From: Peptostreptococcus faecalis
GTDB lineage: Bacteria; Bacillota; Clostridia; Peptostreptococcales; Peptostreptococcaceae
Assembly (NCBI RefSeq): GCF_900240845.1
Contig: NZ_OERU01000002.1
Span: forward strand, 228,660-271,580
DNA: 42,921 bases
Reading direction: 5' to 3'
The notes beneath the pieces are model-generated. The model was not told the DNA's origin. It did no database searches and saw only the letters and a program-made list of their open reading frames with translations. This document shows positions 18,199-26,659 of this stretch, piece by piece. A program made the translations under genes and the position numbers. The stretch's first letter is position 1; every line of letters starts with the position of its first letter.

Positions 18199-18212
18199 TT
18201 TAGTACACTAAA
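18199..18212. promoter_or_regulatory. Palindrome in the pgk leader
   Basis: TTTAGT-AC-ACTAAA is a perfect 6+6 inverted repeat in the pgk 5' leader, with a further ACTAA half-site just beside it (18193-18197). A repressor site is possible; regulator unknown. Confidence 0.35.
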
Positions 18213-18272
18213 TGTAGTATACTCTATTAGTTTATAAATTTTTTTCCGTCCATAATTCAATATTACCCCATA

Positions 18273-18281
18273 ATTATATCA
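18273..18281 (-). promoter_or_regulatory. Possible extended -10 promoter of pgk
   Basis: TGATATAAT on the minus strand (TGn-TATAAT) without a clear -35 box, about 115 bp before pgk. The same extended -10 word is used in the iorA and 36586 promoters of this window. Confidence 0.45.
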
Positions 18282-18393
18282 CATATTAAAGTTTTTTTTG
18301 AATATAATATATACTATATTATGATATTTTGCTAAATTTAATTTACTAAAACAAAATAATTATTATATACAATTCATTGAGAATCACATAATA

Positions 18394-18430
18394 AAAGTCC
18401 GAGGGTTAAAGAAACTTACCCTCGGACTTT
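18394..18430 (-). terminator. Terminator after gapA
   Basis: Perfect 12-bp GC-rich stem AAAGTCCGAGGG / CCCTCGGACTTT with a 13-nt loop, followed by TTATTATG on the minus strand. Splits cggR-gapA from pgk-tpiA-gpmI-eno. Confidence 0.8.
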
Positions 18431-18436
18431 AAATTT

Positions 18437-18479
18437 CTGGCGCCTTCGAGGCCTATTAAAGACTTTTCTTCAAAACCAG
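18437..18479 (-). other. Folded three-way-junction element in the gapA 3' UTR
   Basis: On the minus-strand RNA, CUGG (18476-18479) closes with CCAG (18437-18440); inside are two hairpins, UUGAAGA-AAAG-UCUUUAA (18456-18473) and GCCU-CGA-AGGC (18442-18452). It sits between the gapA stop and its terminator and is more GC-rich than its surroundings. Confidence 0.4.
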
Positions 18480-18490
18480 TTTATTTTTTA

Positions 18491-19498
18491 TTATTTTGTC
18501 ATGCTTCCTACTAAAGATAGTGTTCTAATTAACTGTGATACATAAGACATTTCATTATCATACCAAGATACAGTCTTAACTAACTGATGTCCGTTTACAT
18601 CCATTACCTTTGTTAGAGTCGCATCAAATAATGATCCGTAATGTATTCCTATTATATCACTTGATACTATTTCATCTTCAGTGTATCCAAAAGATTCATT
18701 TGAAGCAGCCTTCATAGCAGCATTTACTTCTTCTACTGATGTGTTCTTTTCAAGTACACAAACTAATTCAGTAATTGATCCTGTTGCTACTGGAACTCTC
18801 TGTGCAGCTCCATCAAGCTTACCAACTAATTCTGGTATTACAAGACCTATAGCCTTTGCTGCACCTGTTGTGTTAGGTACAATATTTTCTGAAGCAGCTC
18901 TAGCTCTTCTTAAATCTCCCTTTGCATGAGGTGCATCAAGAGTATTTTGGTCATTTGTATATGCATGTATAGTAGTCATTAATCCTTCTACTATTCCAAA
19001 CTTATCCTGTAATACCTTAGCCATTGGTGCAAGGCAGTTTGTTGTACAAGATGCTCCTGAAACTACTGTTTCACTACCATCTAATATATCTGAGTTTACA
19101 TTGTATACTATTGTCTTTACATCACCTGTAGCTGGTGCAGAAATTAGAACTTTCTTTGCTCCTGCCTTTATGTGCGCTTCTGCTTTTTCCTTTGAAGTGA
19201 AAAATCCAGTACATTCTAAAACTATATCAACATCCATTTCCTTCCAAGTAAGATTTTCAGGATTTCTTTCTGATAATATCTTTATTTCTTTTCCATTTAC
19301 AATAAAAGCATCTTTTTCTTCAATTATTTCTCCATTGAATCTGCCCTGTGCTGTATCATATTTAAAAAGATGAGCTAACATGTGAGAATCTGTTAAATCA
19401 TTTATTGCTACTACTTCAAACTTATCTGACTGTTCAACCATCTGTCTTAATGCTAATCTACCTATTCTACCAAATCCATTAATTGCTACTTTAACCAT
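18491..19498 (-). CDS. gapA: Glyceraldehyde-3-phosphate dehydrogenase
   Basis: 335 residues. Oxidises glyceraldehyde 3-phosphate to 1,3-bisphosphoglycerate with NAD. The N-terminal Rossmann motif INGFGRIGR, then AINDLTD (Asp34-Leu35, the NAD-preferring pattern of the glycolytic isozyme), catalytic Cys151 in [12 protein letters not shown], His178 in [10 protein letters not shown], and the C-terminal [24 protein letters not shown] precedes the ATG. It follows cggR by 77 bp and is followed by its own folded 3' UTR and terminator, which should give gapA more transcript than the distal genes. Confidence 0.99.
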   Translation of the reverse strand: MVKVAINGFGRIGRLALRQMVEQSDKFEVVAINDLTDSHMLAHLFKYDTAQGRFNGEIIEEKDAFIVNGKEIKILSERNPENLTWKEMDVDIVLECTGFFTSKEKAEAHIKAGAKKVLISAPATGDVKTIVYNVNSDILDGSETVVSGASCTTNCLAPMAKVLQDKFGIVEGLMTTIHAYTNDQNTLDAPHAKGDLRRARAASENIVPNTTGAAKAIGLVIPELVGKLDGAAQRVPVATGSITELVCVLEKNTSVEEVNAAMKAASNESFGYTEDEIVSSDIIGIHYGSLFDATLTKVMDVNGHQLVKTVSWYDNEMSYVSQLIRTLSLVGSMTK

Positions 19499-19575
19499 TT
19501 TTTACCTCCAACCTATTTCATAGGGTTCTTTTATTTTTCAATTTATATTATCTATATTTAAACTAAGTTTATAGA

Positions 19576-20604
19576 TTAATTACTTATTTTATTCAATATT
19601 TCTCTTGCGCTGTTTTCATCAGTTATTAAAGTTAAGTTTTTGTTTATTTTATACATTGCCAAGAATGAATCTACTTTGTCTTGACCTGAAAACACGACTA
19701 TTGGGTTTTTTGAGTTTTTATACATTTCTATGTCTATTCCAATAGTATTTAACTTCATAACTATATTTCCATCTTTATCGAAATAATATCCAAAAGCTTC
19801 AGCAATTGCGCCTCCGTCTTTTAGTTTTTTGATATCTTCTTGAGACATCGCTCGTCTTTTAGCCATTACATCAGCTCTTCCAACACTAAGTATCATTTTG
19901 TCAGCTAATTTTAAGTCTTCTATCGTATTTTTCACATCAGGTATATTCATAATTGTTTCCCTTGCACTATCTTCAACTTGATCTGGAACATATAAAAATT
20001 CTACCTTTGCTCCCAAGTTTTTAGCAAGTAAAGCTGCTATATTATTTGCCTGAATGTCAATATCTAGACCTACACTTCCTCTTGTTGGCAATACTGTAAC
20101 TTCACCATAGCGAGTTTCTGACTTGATATTTTCTGCAATATCTCTCATAGTAGTTCCTCCAGCTATAGCTACTATATCTTCAGGTTTTAAAACCTTAAGT
20201 ATATAATCAGCTGCACATTTCGCAACTCCCTTTGATATGCCTTCTTTTGTTTCATTTATATTTTTAGATATTGCTATATTTTTTATTCCTAGCTTTTCCT
20301 TTAGACTTTGCTGTAATACTGAAATTCCCATTACTTCAATCATTACTTGGTCTAGTTTTTTCAAAACATCTTTGCCTTCTTCAGTGATTGTCATACCAGA
20401 TCCAGCAATTTCTATCAAATTTTGTTCCTTCAAGAAATCTATCTCCGTTCTAGTTGTCCTCTCACTAATGTCTAATAGAACAGATAGCATTCTTCTGCCA
20501 ATTGGCTGACTAATTGAGATTTGTCTTAAAATCGCATATCTCTTTTCCATCAGTTCAATAGCATGAGGAATTATTTTTTTTTGAACTTCTATCAACTCGT
20601 CCAT
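19576..20604 (-). CDS. cggR: Central glycolytic genes regulator CggR
   Basis: 342-residue repressor of the SorC/DeoR family, the expected length for CggR. The N-terminal ~80 residues form a winged helix (PIGRRMLSVLLDISERTTRTEIDFLKE); the rest is the sugar-phosphate binding domain with AIAGGTTMRDIAENI, VLPTRGSVGLDIDIQANNIAA and ILSVGRADVMAKRR. In Bacilli CggR senses fructose 1,6-bisphosphate and represses cggR-gapA-pgk-tpiA-pgm-eno; the same gene order here supports the same role. CAGGAGG lies upstream of the ATG. A promoter with an overlapping candidate operator precedes it, so autoregulation is likely. Confidence 0.96.
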   Translation of the reverse strand: MDELIEVQKKIIPHAIELMEKRYAILRQISISQPIGRRMLSVLLDISERTTRTEIDFLKEQNLIEIAGSGMTITEEGKDVLKKLDQVMIEVMGISVLQQSLKEKLGIKNIAISKNINETKEGISKGVAKCAADYILKVLKPEDIVAIAGGTTMRDIAENIKSETRYGEVTVLPTRGSVGLDIDIQANNIAALLAKNLGAKVEFLYVPDQVEDSARETIMNIPDVKNTIEDLKLADKMILSVGRADVMAKRRAMSQEDIKKLKDGGAIAEAFGYYFDKDGNIVMKLNTIGIDIEMYKNSKNPIVVFSGQDKVDSFLAMYKINKNLTLITDENSAREILNKISN

Positions 20605-20630
20605 TTTATTTTCCTCCTGTTTTAAAAGAA

Positions 20631-20673
20631 GTGGGCTGTTTGTCGTCCTATGATGTTACTTTCTGTCCCACAT
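20631..20673 (-). promoter_or_regulatory. Candidate CggR operator
   Basis: Directly after the -10 box the minus strand reads GTGGGACAG (20663-20671), then, 14 bp on, GGACGACAAACAGCCCAC (20631-20648). The GGGAC/GGAC words and the outer GTGGG...CCCAC symmetry resemble the split GGGAC-type CggR operator of Bacillus; the match is by eye. Confidence 0.55.
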
Positions 20674-20678
20674 GGATT

Positions 20679-20707
20679 ATTATATACCCTCCTTTTAAAA
20701 AAATCAA
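20679..20707 (-). promoter_or_regulatory. Promoter of the cggR-glycolytic operon
   Basis: TTGATT (20702-20707), 17-bp spacer, TATAAT (20679-20684); predicted start near 20672, inside the operator region. Confidence 0.75.
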
Positions 20708-20776
20708 TCTAATTTATAAAATTTATTTATTTATTTTTAATTTTTTTATTCTCTACAAATTTAATCTCGCATAAGG

Positions 20777-20825
20777 ACAAAGGTACTATCTTGATATGTT
20801 ACTAATAGCAAGATAGTACCTTTGT
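20777..20825 (-). terminator. rpoN terminator
   Basis: Perfect 17-bp stem ACAAAGGTACTATCTTG / CAAGATAGTACCTTTGT with a 15-nt loop, starting 11 bp after the rpoN stop. Confidence 0.8.
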
Positions 20826-20835
20826 TCTTATATAT

Positions 20836-22179
20836 TTATAATATTTTTCTCTTAGACGAATTTAAAAAGCCTAATTCTTCCCTATACTTTGATATAGTTC
20901 GTCTCGCAACGTCATATCCCTTTTCTTTTAGAATATCCTCTATCTTTTTATCGCTTAAAGGCTTCCTTTTTTCTTCATTATCAATAATTTCTTTTATGCA
21001 CTTTTTTATTTCCGATGAAGAAATTACATTTCCATTGTCTAGTTCATATGAATTGGAAAAAAAATGTTTAAATTCTAACAATCCTTTAGATGTCAACATA
21101 TATTTATCATTCACGCCCCTACTCACTGTAGATACATGGCAACCAACTATATCTGATATATCGTTTAGAGTCATTGGTTTTAACTGTGCATTACTTTCAA
21201 AAAAACCGTATTGTAATTCTATAATAGCGTTTGCAATTTTTACTATCGTAGAATTTCTTTCGTATACATCATCCATTATTTTTTTTGCAGAATTTAATTT
21301 TTCTTTTAAGAAAAGCTTTACCTCTTTATCGTCAGTATTTATAAATAGATTTTTATAATATTCATTTATTCCTATCCTTACCTTTTTTTCATCATACGGC
21401 TTAGCAATATATCTCCCCTCTTCTAACTCAACAACTACATCTGGATACGCATATACTATTGTATCGTCACTACAGGCTTCTACTGGTTTTGGATTTAATG
21501 ATTTTATTAATTCAATATATGAAATTACATCATCTTTTTTTATTTTATATGTGGATGATAGTATTTTAATATTTGAATTCGCTATGGCGTTTAAATTTTC
21601 TTTTATCATCTTCTCTAGTACATCATCAAATATACCTCGTTGACGAAGTTGTAAAATGATACATTCCTTTAAATTTCTAGCACAAATACCAGTAGGCTCT
21701 AAACTCTGAACTATCTCTATACATTCTTCAACTTTGCTTTTACTTACCTTTAATTTTTTAGATATAATATCATTTTCCTCTCTTAAATAGCCATCCTTAT
21801 CAAGGCTATCAATCAAGTAGTTACATATTCCTTTATGTTTATTAGAAATTTTCATTATGTTTATTTGCGCATGCAATTTATCGTAAATAGTATCTCTATC
21901 CACGGTCATATTTTCAAAGTCATAATCCGAAGTATCCGTAAATACAGTTTCATTTCTATCAACTCTATGTGTCTTAATGTCGTTTTTTATATACTCTTCC
22001 CAATCTATTTCGTTTTTTTCAATCTTTACTTCTAATGCTGGATTGCTTTCATATTCAATTTCTAACTTATTTTCTAACTCCTGTCGACCTAAATTCAGTA
22101 TATTTAAAGACTGAACCAATTTATTTGAAATAATTATTTTTTGGGTCTGTTTTTGTTCTATTTTATTTTGAATGGACAT
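20836..22179 (-). CDS. rpoN: RNA polymerase sigma-54 factor
   Basis: 447 residues. Recognises -24/-12 promoters and needs an AAA+ activator. Region I (QKQTQKIIISNKLVQSLNILN, residues ~9-29) is Gln-rich as usual and contacts activator and core; the acidic linker includes DWEEY; the core-binding domain contains LEPTGICARNLKECIILQL; the C-terminal domain has a helix-turn-helix (MTLNDISDIVGCHVSTVSR) and the RpoN box ARRTISKYREELGF near the end. AAGGAGG precedes the ATG. Position directly upstream of cggR is common in Clostridia. No sigma-54 activator is seen in this window. It may be co-transcribed with the two genes upstream (42-bp gap). Confidence 0.98.
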   Translation of the reverse strand: MSIQNKIEQKQTQKIIISNKLVQSLNILNLGRQELENKLEIEYESNPALEVKIEKNEIDWEEYIKNDIKTHRVDRNETVFTDTSDYDFENMTVDRDTIYDKLHAQINIMKISNKHKGICNYLIDSLDKDGYLREENDIISKKLKVSKSKVEECIEIVQSLEPTGICARNLKECIILQLRQRGIFDDVLEKMIKENLNAIANSNIKILSSTYKIKKDDVISYIELIKSLNPKPVEACSDDTIVYAYPDVVVELEEGRYIAKPYDEKKVRIGINEYYKNLFINTDDKEVKLFLKEKLNSAKKIMDDVYERNSTIVKIANAIIELQYGFFESNAQLKPMTLNDISDIVGCHVSTVSRGVNDKYMLTSKGLLEFKHFFSNSYELDNGNVISSSEIKKCIKEIIDNEEKRKPLSDKKIEDILKEKGYDVARRTISKYREELGFLNSSKRKIL

Positions 22180-22221
22180 AAACCAACCTCCTTATTTAAA
22201 TACTGACTCAGCCTTTATATT

Positions 22222-23289
22222 TTAAGCATTTTCTTTTTCTTTAATTTCTTTGTTAGCACTGATATTTTTCGTTGTTGTTATATACATCACTAATGATATT
22301 ATACCACTAATTATTAATACTGAGTAGAAATTTGCAATTCTTGTAAGCAACATTGCTGGTATAACAAGACCACTTCCGAAAAATATTCTAAATAATCCAA
22401 CAAAGACGCTTTCACTAGCACCTACTGCTCCTGGCAACGGAAGTGCTGATACAGCAATATTTAATATTGCTTGAGCAAACATCAAATCCCACATAGAGAA
22501 TCCACTTAATCCAAACCCCTTATATATAAAATATGGAATTATAAATAAAGCTGCAATTTGAATCATAGTTACAAGTGTTACATGTAATATAACTTTAGGA
22601 TTATTTTTCATATAAATCGCACCCGCTTCATACTCCTGTATAGATACTGATATCTTATTTTTCATTTTATCTAAGTTCTTTACCAATTTTATCTTGTAAA
22701 GAAATAAAACCGATACATTTAAAATTTTAAACACAGTCTTAGGTGAAAAAATTAAAAGTGCAATAGCTAACAAGATCACTGCATTTGATAAAAATCCGTA
22801 CAGCAAAAGCAATTTAACCCCAGTCATTTGAGTTATATTATCACTTATTGGTGAAAAAAAAGCCGCTATTCCGTAAGCAATTACAACTAGCTGATGTGCT
22901 ACAAACACTACCATCAATCCAAGTGAAGATGATGTCATAGATATTCCATCCCTTTTCATAAAGAAAATTTGAGCAGGTTGCCCTCCTGAAGCTGATGGCG
23001 TTATTGAACTAAAATAAAATCCTACAAATCCATACCCCAAGCAATTTTTTATATTTGTTTTTTTATTAAGGGCTTTCATCATTATCCATATATTTATTCC
23101 TTCACAGATTATATAAAAAGCCATAAGTCCCAATGCAATTAGCATGAATGTAGGCTTCACATTTTTTATAGCATTTATTATTTCTGTTGGAGATTCATCT
23201 TTCAATACATATGCGATGTATCCAACCATTATCACTACCATTATACCAATTCCTAGAAACTGGCTCTTTTTACTCTTTAATCCTTCCAT
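22222..23289 (-). CDS. Flippase-like (LPG synthase TM-domain, UPF0104) membrane protein
   Basis: A 355-residue protein with eight or so membrane helices, of the lysylphosphatidylglycerol-synthase transmembrane/AglD family (PF03706). Key segments are YFSSITPSASGGQPAQIFFMKRDG (residues ~92-115), AILNIAVSALPLPGAVGASESVF and the final helix. Only the flippase-like half is present; the soluble aminoacyl-transfer domain of MprF is missing, so a lipid or polyprenol-linked transport role is more likely than lysyl transfer. ATG 23287-23289 has AGGAG 5 nt upstream; the GTG two codons earlier overlaps it. It lies between a deacetylase and rpoN with short gaps. Confidence 0.85.
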   Translation of the reverse strand: MEGLKSKKSQFLGIGIMVVIMVGYIAYVLKDESPTEIINAIKNVKPTFMLIALGLMAFYIICEGINIWIMMKALNKKTNIKNCLGYGFVGFYFSSITPSASGGQPAQIFFMKRDGISMTSSSLGLMVVFVAHQLVVIAYGIAAFFSPISDNITQMTGVKLLLLYGFLSNAVILLAIALLIFSPKTVFKILNVSVLFLYKIKLVKNLDKMKNKISVSIQEYEAGAIYMKNNPKVILHVTLVTMIQIAALFIIPYFIYKGFGLSGFSMWDLMFAQAILNIAVSALPLPGAVGASESVFVGLFRIFFGSGLVIPAMLLTRIANFYSVLIISGIISLVMYITTTKNISANKEIKEKENA

Positions 23290-23332
23290 TTTCACTCCTT
23301 TTCGGTATATAATTTTAAAATTATTTTATTTA

Positions 23333-24025
23333 TTACTGTGGCAATACAAAATTATACCCCTTCTCTTTTAACTTAGGTATTGCTATATCAAGACCTTCTA
23401 TAGTATTAAGTGGTGCATCTTTTGCTCCTCCAGAGTTTTCTCCTGCATCATGTAAGCAAATAATACTGTTTTTAGTTGTCCTTTTTAATAATTTTTCACT
23501 AATAGACTCCGGTGTACTACTTGCACTCCAATCTTCTGCCATTACATCCCAATACATCAGTTTCATATTGTGCTTTTTAACAAAGTGATTAGAAAATATA
23601 TTGGTATGACCCCATGGTGGTCTATATATAAAGTCTTTAACTCCTAAACTACTCATTATTTGCTTGCTATTTTCAAAATCCTTCTTTGTATAAAAATAGC
23701 TATAAAGCATTGCATTTTTGTGTTCCCAAGAATGAAGAGCTATTTTATGACCTTTATTTTCTATTTTTTTCACTATTTCTGAATTATTTTGTGCATTTTT
23801 GGCAACCATAAAAAATATAGCTTTCACATCATTTTTTTCTAGTACCGCTAACAACTGATTAATATATCTTTTATCTGGACCATCATCAAATGTCAGCATT
23901 ATATTATTATCCGTATCCGTTTTTCTTATTGCATTTTTATTAAATATCTTATTGTAGTATGTTGGTATTATAGAATGAACTATAAATACTAATACCAATA
24001 CAAGTAAAATCTTTATCAATATCAT
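23333..24025 (-). CDS. Polysaccharide deacetylase (NodB-like), membrane anchored
   Basis: A 230-residue protein: an N-terminal hydrophobic anchor (residues 1-20) then a NodB/CE4 domain. The five family motifs are all present: TFDDGP (45-50), HSWEH with metal-binding His98 and His102, RPPWG (135-139), AEDW (~162) and LHDAG (~189). Members remove acetyl groups from wall glycans or poly-GlcNAc at the outer face of the membrane. TAGGAGG precedes the ATG. The gene is followed after 43 bp by the flippase-like gene, suggesting one envelope operon with rpoN. Confidence 0.92.
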   Translation of the reverse strand: MILIKILLVLVLVFIVHSIIPTYYNKIFNKNAIRKTDTDNNIMLTFDDGPDKRYINQLLAVLEKNDVKAIFFMVAKNAQNNSEIVKKIENKGHKIALHSWEHKNAMLYSYFYTKKDFENSKQIMSSLGVKDFIYRPPWGHTNIFSNHFVKKHNMKLMYWDVMAEDWSASSTPESISEKLLKRTTKNSIICLHDAGENSGGAKDAPLNTIEGLDIAIPKLKEKGYNFVLPQ

Positions 24026-24141
24026 CTCTACCTCCTAGTATGTAATATTTATGTATATTTTAATTATAACTAAGCATAATATTTTTTACTAGCCTATATC
24101 CTTTTTTCTATTTTTTTGTTGTCGTTATATCTTTAAATACA

Positions 24142-24228
24142 GGCTAATCCACTTGAAAAGTGAATTAGCCTTTTAATCAATTTATAAATAAAAATAAGGC
24201 TGCCTTATCTTACCGAGACAACCTTATT
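24142..24228 (-). terminator. Two hairpins after the glycosyltransferase gene
   Basis: First on the minus strand is AATAAGG / CCTTATT (24222-24228 with 24193-24199, extended past one mismatch), followed by a T-rich tail: a terminator for the gene at 24304-25407. Beyond it is a 13-bp stem with one mismatch, GGCTAATCCACTT / AAGTGAATTAGCC (24142-24154 with 24158-24170), whose T run lies on the plus-strand side although no plus-strand gene precedes it. Confidence 0.6.
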
Positions 24229-24303
24229 CTTATCACTTATTACTAATCATTTATTATTTAATTAAACATTATCTCTTTGTTATAATTGTCAATTCTTCTG
24301 AAA

Positions 24304-25407
24304 TTATATTATTGACTCTGCATCCATACAAGATGCATTATAGTAATTTTTATTTAACCCATCAACAAATCTTGACATCGACTTTTTAATTTTAGACATA
24401 CTAGCATTATCATTCAATAATCTTTCGACTATATCTAAATCTTTTTCAGATGTTCCATCAAGCATGAATCCAAAATTATTAGAATATATAAAATCCACAT
24501 TTTTAACTTCATTTGGTAAAGTAGTAGGTAGTGAAATAATTGGTGTCAACGAATAAATCGACTCAAACACTGTTATTCCACCTGGCTTAGTGATAATACA
24601 ATCTGCTTTTTCTAGTAGTTCATAAACTTTATTTGTAAATCCAACTACTGTTATATTATCATACTTACCATGTAGCATTTCATATGCCTTTTTATTATTA
24701 CCTGTTACTATTGTAGTATGTATATTATTCAATGAGTTTAATTTTTTATAAAAAGAATCTTCTTCAGGAAGTATACCAAATCCACCTCCCATTATTAAGA
24801 GTTCTTTATTTTTATTTATCTTTATAGTTTTATTCTTACCAAAAGTATTATTCATAGATATCTTTCTAAAATTCATAGAAACTGGTATTCCTGAAGATAT
24901 TATTATATCTTTTTTTACTCCCTTTTCTACTAATTCATTCATTATTGAATCAGAAGGAACTAAATATCTATTTGTATAATCATTTATCCATTCATAGTGA
25001 CTGCTTACATCTGTAATACAAGTTACTAAAGATATTTTAGATCCGCTTTCTTTTTTATAAAGCCCAATACCTTGAGATATTAGTGGGAAAGTAGATACAA
25101 TTACATCTGCTTGTTTTTCTAATATCAACTTTTCAGCCATGTTTGCAAATCTTCTAGTAAATACATCTCTTCCGCTTGTTTTTCTATCATTTCTTAAATA
25201 GTACAGACTATATAATTCCTTAGCATATTTTAGTGTGACATTAAATGCTTTGTATAGGAATTTTGATAGTGTCGGCATAGTATACTCAAAATAGTCAATT
25301 ATTTCAACATCTGCTTCACTATTAAATTTTAATATATCCTGTTTTATAGAATTGGCTGCTGACACATGCCCCATACCATATTTTGCTGTCAAAATAACTA
25401 TTTTCAT
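24304..25407 (-). CDS. Glycosyltransferase of the UgtP/MGDG-synthase family (GT28)
   Basis: A 367-residue cytoplasmic membrane-associated transferase. The N-terminal acceptor-binding domain begins MKIVILTAKYGMGHVSAANSI, the GxGH signature of diacylglycerol glycosyltransferases; then DYFEYTMPTLSKFLYKAFN and VTCITDVSSHYEWI; the C-terminal nucleotide-sugar domain has LLIMGGGFG, VVGFTNKVYELLEKADCIITKPGGITVFES. The last segment is the UDP-sugar binding site. Likely makes glycolipids, the membrane anchors of lipoteichoic acid. AAGGAGGTGG precedes the ATG. It starts back to back with fba across a 274-bp gap. Confidence 0.9.
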   Translation of the reverse strand: MKIVILTAKYGMGHVSAANSIKQDILKFNSEADVEIIDYFEYTMPTLSKFLYKAFNVTLKYAKELYSLYYLRNDRKTSGRDVFTRRFANMAEKLILEKQADVIVSTFPLISQGIGLYKKESGSKISLVTCITDVSSHYEWINDYTNRYLVPSDSIMNELVEKGVKKDIIISSGIPVSMNFRKISMNNTFGKNKTIKINKNKELLIMGGGFGILPEEDSFYKKLNSLNNIHTTIVTGNNKKAYEMLHGKYDNITVVGFTNKVYELLEKADCIITKPGGITVFESIYSLTPIISLPTTLPNEVKNVDFIYSNNFGFMLDGTSEKDLDIVERLLNDNASMSKIKKSMSRFVDGLNKNYYNASCMDAESII

Positions 25408-25591
25408 TTTATGCCACCTCCTTATAGCCTCTTATCTTTCTTTATATTCATTATACGATCTAAAACTAAAATAAAAGTGCATATATTTCTTAATTTTTCT
25501 TTAAGATTTTCTGTATTAAAATATAATATTAAATAGTTTACACAATGAAATTTACGCAAGTTTAAAAAAATTATTATTATTTTAGCTATCA

Positions 25592-25614
25592 TTTTTTTTT
25601 TTTTTTGATATAAT
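25592..25614 (+). promoter_or_regulatory. fba promoter: T15 tract plus extended -10
   Basis: Fifteen T in a row (25592-25606) run directly into TGATATAAT (25606-25614), an extended -10 element; the -35 position (25586-25591) is not conserved. A second TATAAT at 25653-25658 has a TTGACA at 25620-25625 but the spacer is 27 bp, too long to use. Confidence 0.55.
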
Positions 25615-25681
25615 AGGACTTGACAATAATAAAAATTTAAATTTTTGTCTAATATAATTATATATTTGTAAGGAGGATATT

Positions 25682-26605
25682 ATGTCGTTAATAAACACTA
25701 AAAAAATGTTCGAAAAAGCATACAAGGGTGGATACTCAATTGGAGCTTTTAATATAAGTGATTTAGAACAACTACAAGGAGTTCTTAGAGCTTGTAAGGA
25801 AAAAAATTCTGCAGTTATTATTCAGGCTTCAAAGTCAGCTATTGAATATGCAGGCATAAATACATTAGTAGCTATGGTAAAGGCTGCATCAGATGAAATA
25901 GGAGTAGATTGTGCTCTACACCTTGACCATGGTCCAAATTTTGAAATGGCTAAGAAGTGTATAGATGCTGGATTTACATCAGTTATGATTGATGGTTCTC
26001 ATCTTGATTACGAAGAAAATGTTGCTATTACTAAGGAAGTTGTAGAATATGCACACTCTAAAAATGTATCAGTAGAAGCTGAATTAGGTGTTCTAGCTGG
26101 AACAGAAGATGATGTTACTTCTGATGTACACAAGTTTACTGATCCTGATCAGGCAGTTGACTTTGTAAACAGAACAGGCGTTGATTCACTTGCTATAGCT
26201 ATAGGTACTTCTCACGGAGCATTCAAGTTCAAGGGAGAAGCTAAGTTAAGATTTGACATACTTGAATCAATTCAGGCAAAGCTTCCAAACTACCCAATCG
26301 TTCTTCACGGAGCGTCTGCTGTAGATCAGGAAATTGTTGCTACTGCTAATAAATTTGGTGGAGATATCGCCGGAGCTAAGGGTATTCCAGTTGAAATGCT
26401 TAGAAAAGCATCATCAATGGCTGTTTGCAAAATCAACATGGATACAGATTTAAGACTAGCAATGACTGCTTCTATGAGAAAGTTCATGGCTGAAAACCCA
26501 TCACAGTTTGACCCTAGAAAATATCTAGGTGCTGGAAGAGATGCTATACAGGCAGTTGTATCAGAAAAAATAGACATTGTTTTAGGATCTAAAGATTCTC
26601 TTTAA
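25682..26605 (+). CDS. fba: Class II fructose-bisphosphate aldolase
   Basis: 307 residues. Zn-dependent cleavage of fructose 1,6-bisphosphate to the two triose phosphates. The signature CALHLDHGPNFE contains catalytic Asp82 and Zn-binding His83; further conserved parts are SVMIDGSHLDYEENV, VEAELGVLAGTEDD, AIGTSHGAFKF, VLHGASAVDQE and KINMDTDLRLA. AAGGAGGATATT precedes the ATG. It is monocistronic: a bidirectional terminator follows at once. It stands apart from the other glycolytic genes and faces the other way, so it is not under the CggR operon promoter. Confidence 0.98.
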   Translation: MSLINTKKMFEKAYKGGYSIGAFNISDLEQLQGVLRACKEKNSAVIIQASKSAIEYAGINTLVAMVKAASDEIGVDCALHLDHGPNFEMAKKCIDAGFTSVMIDGSHLDYEENVAITKEVVEYAHSKNVSVEAELGVLAGTEDDVTSDVHKFTDPDQAVDFVNRTGVDSLAIAIGTSHGAFKFKGEAKLRFDILESIQAKLPNYPIVLHGASAVDQEIVATANKFGGDIAGAKGIPVEMLRKASSMAVCKINMDTDLRLAMTASMRKFMAENPSQFDPRKYLGAGRDAIQAVVSEKIDIVLGSKDSL

Positions 26606-26612
26606 TCCACAT

Positions 26613-26659
26613 ACTTAAATAAAAAATCTCCTCTTACTGAGGAGATTTTTTATTTAAGT
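26613..26659. terminator. Bidirectional terminator between fba and the nucleotidase gene
   Basis: A 21-bp perfect stem (26613-26633 with 26639-26659, loop TTACT) with core TCTCCTC/GAGGAGA and A/T tracts on both sides. Its right arm overlaps the stop codon of the minus-strand gene at 26650. Confidence 0.85.

Larger units (their letters stand above)
18158..18490. other. 333-bp region between gapA and pgk
   Basis: Holds, on the minus strand in transcription order: a folded 3' UTR element (18437-18479), the gapA terminator (18394-18430), a possible pgk promoter (18273-18281) and a palindrome (18199-18212). No protein gene is seen. Confidence 0.6.

Noticed and set aside
25620-25658. TTGACA plus TATAAT as the fba promoter
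   Set aside because: The spacer is 27 bp, too long for sigma-A; the upstream extended -10 is the better candidate.
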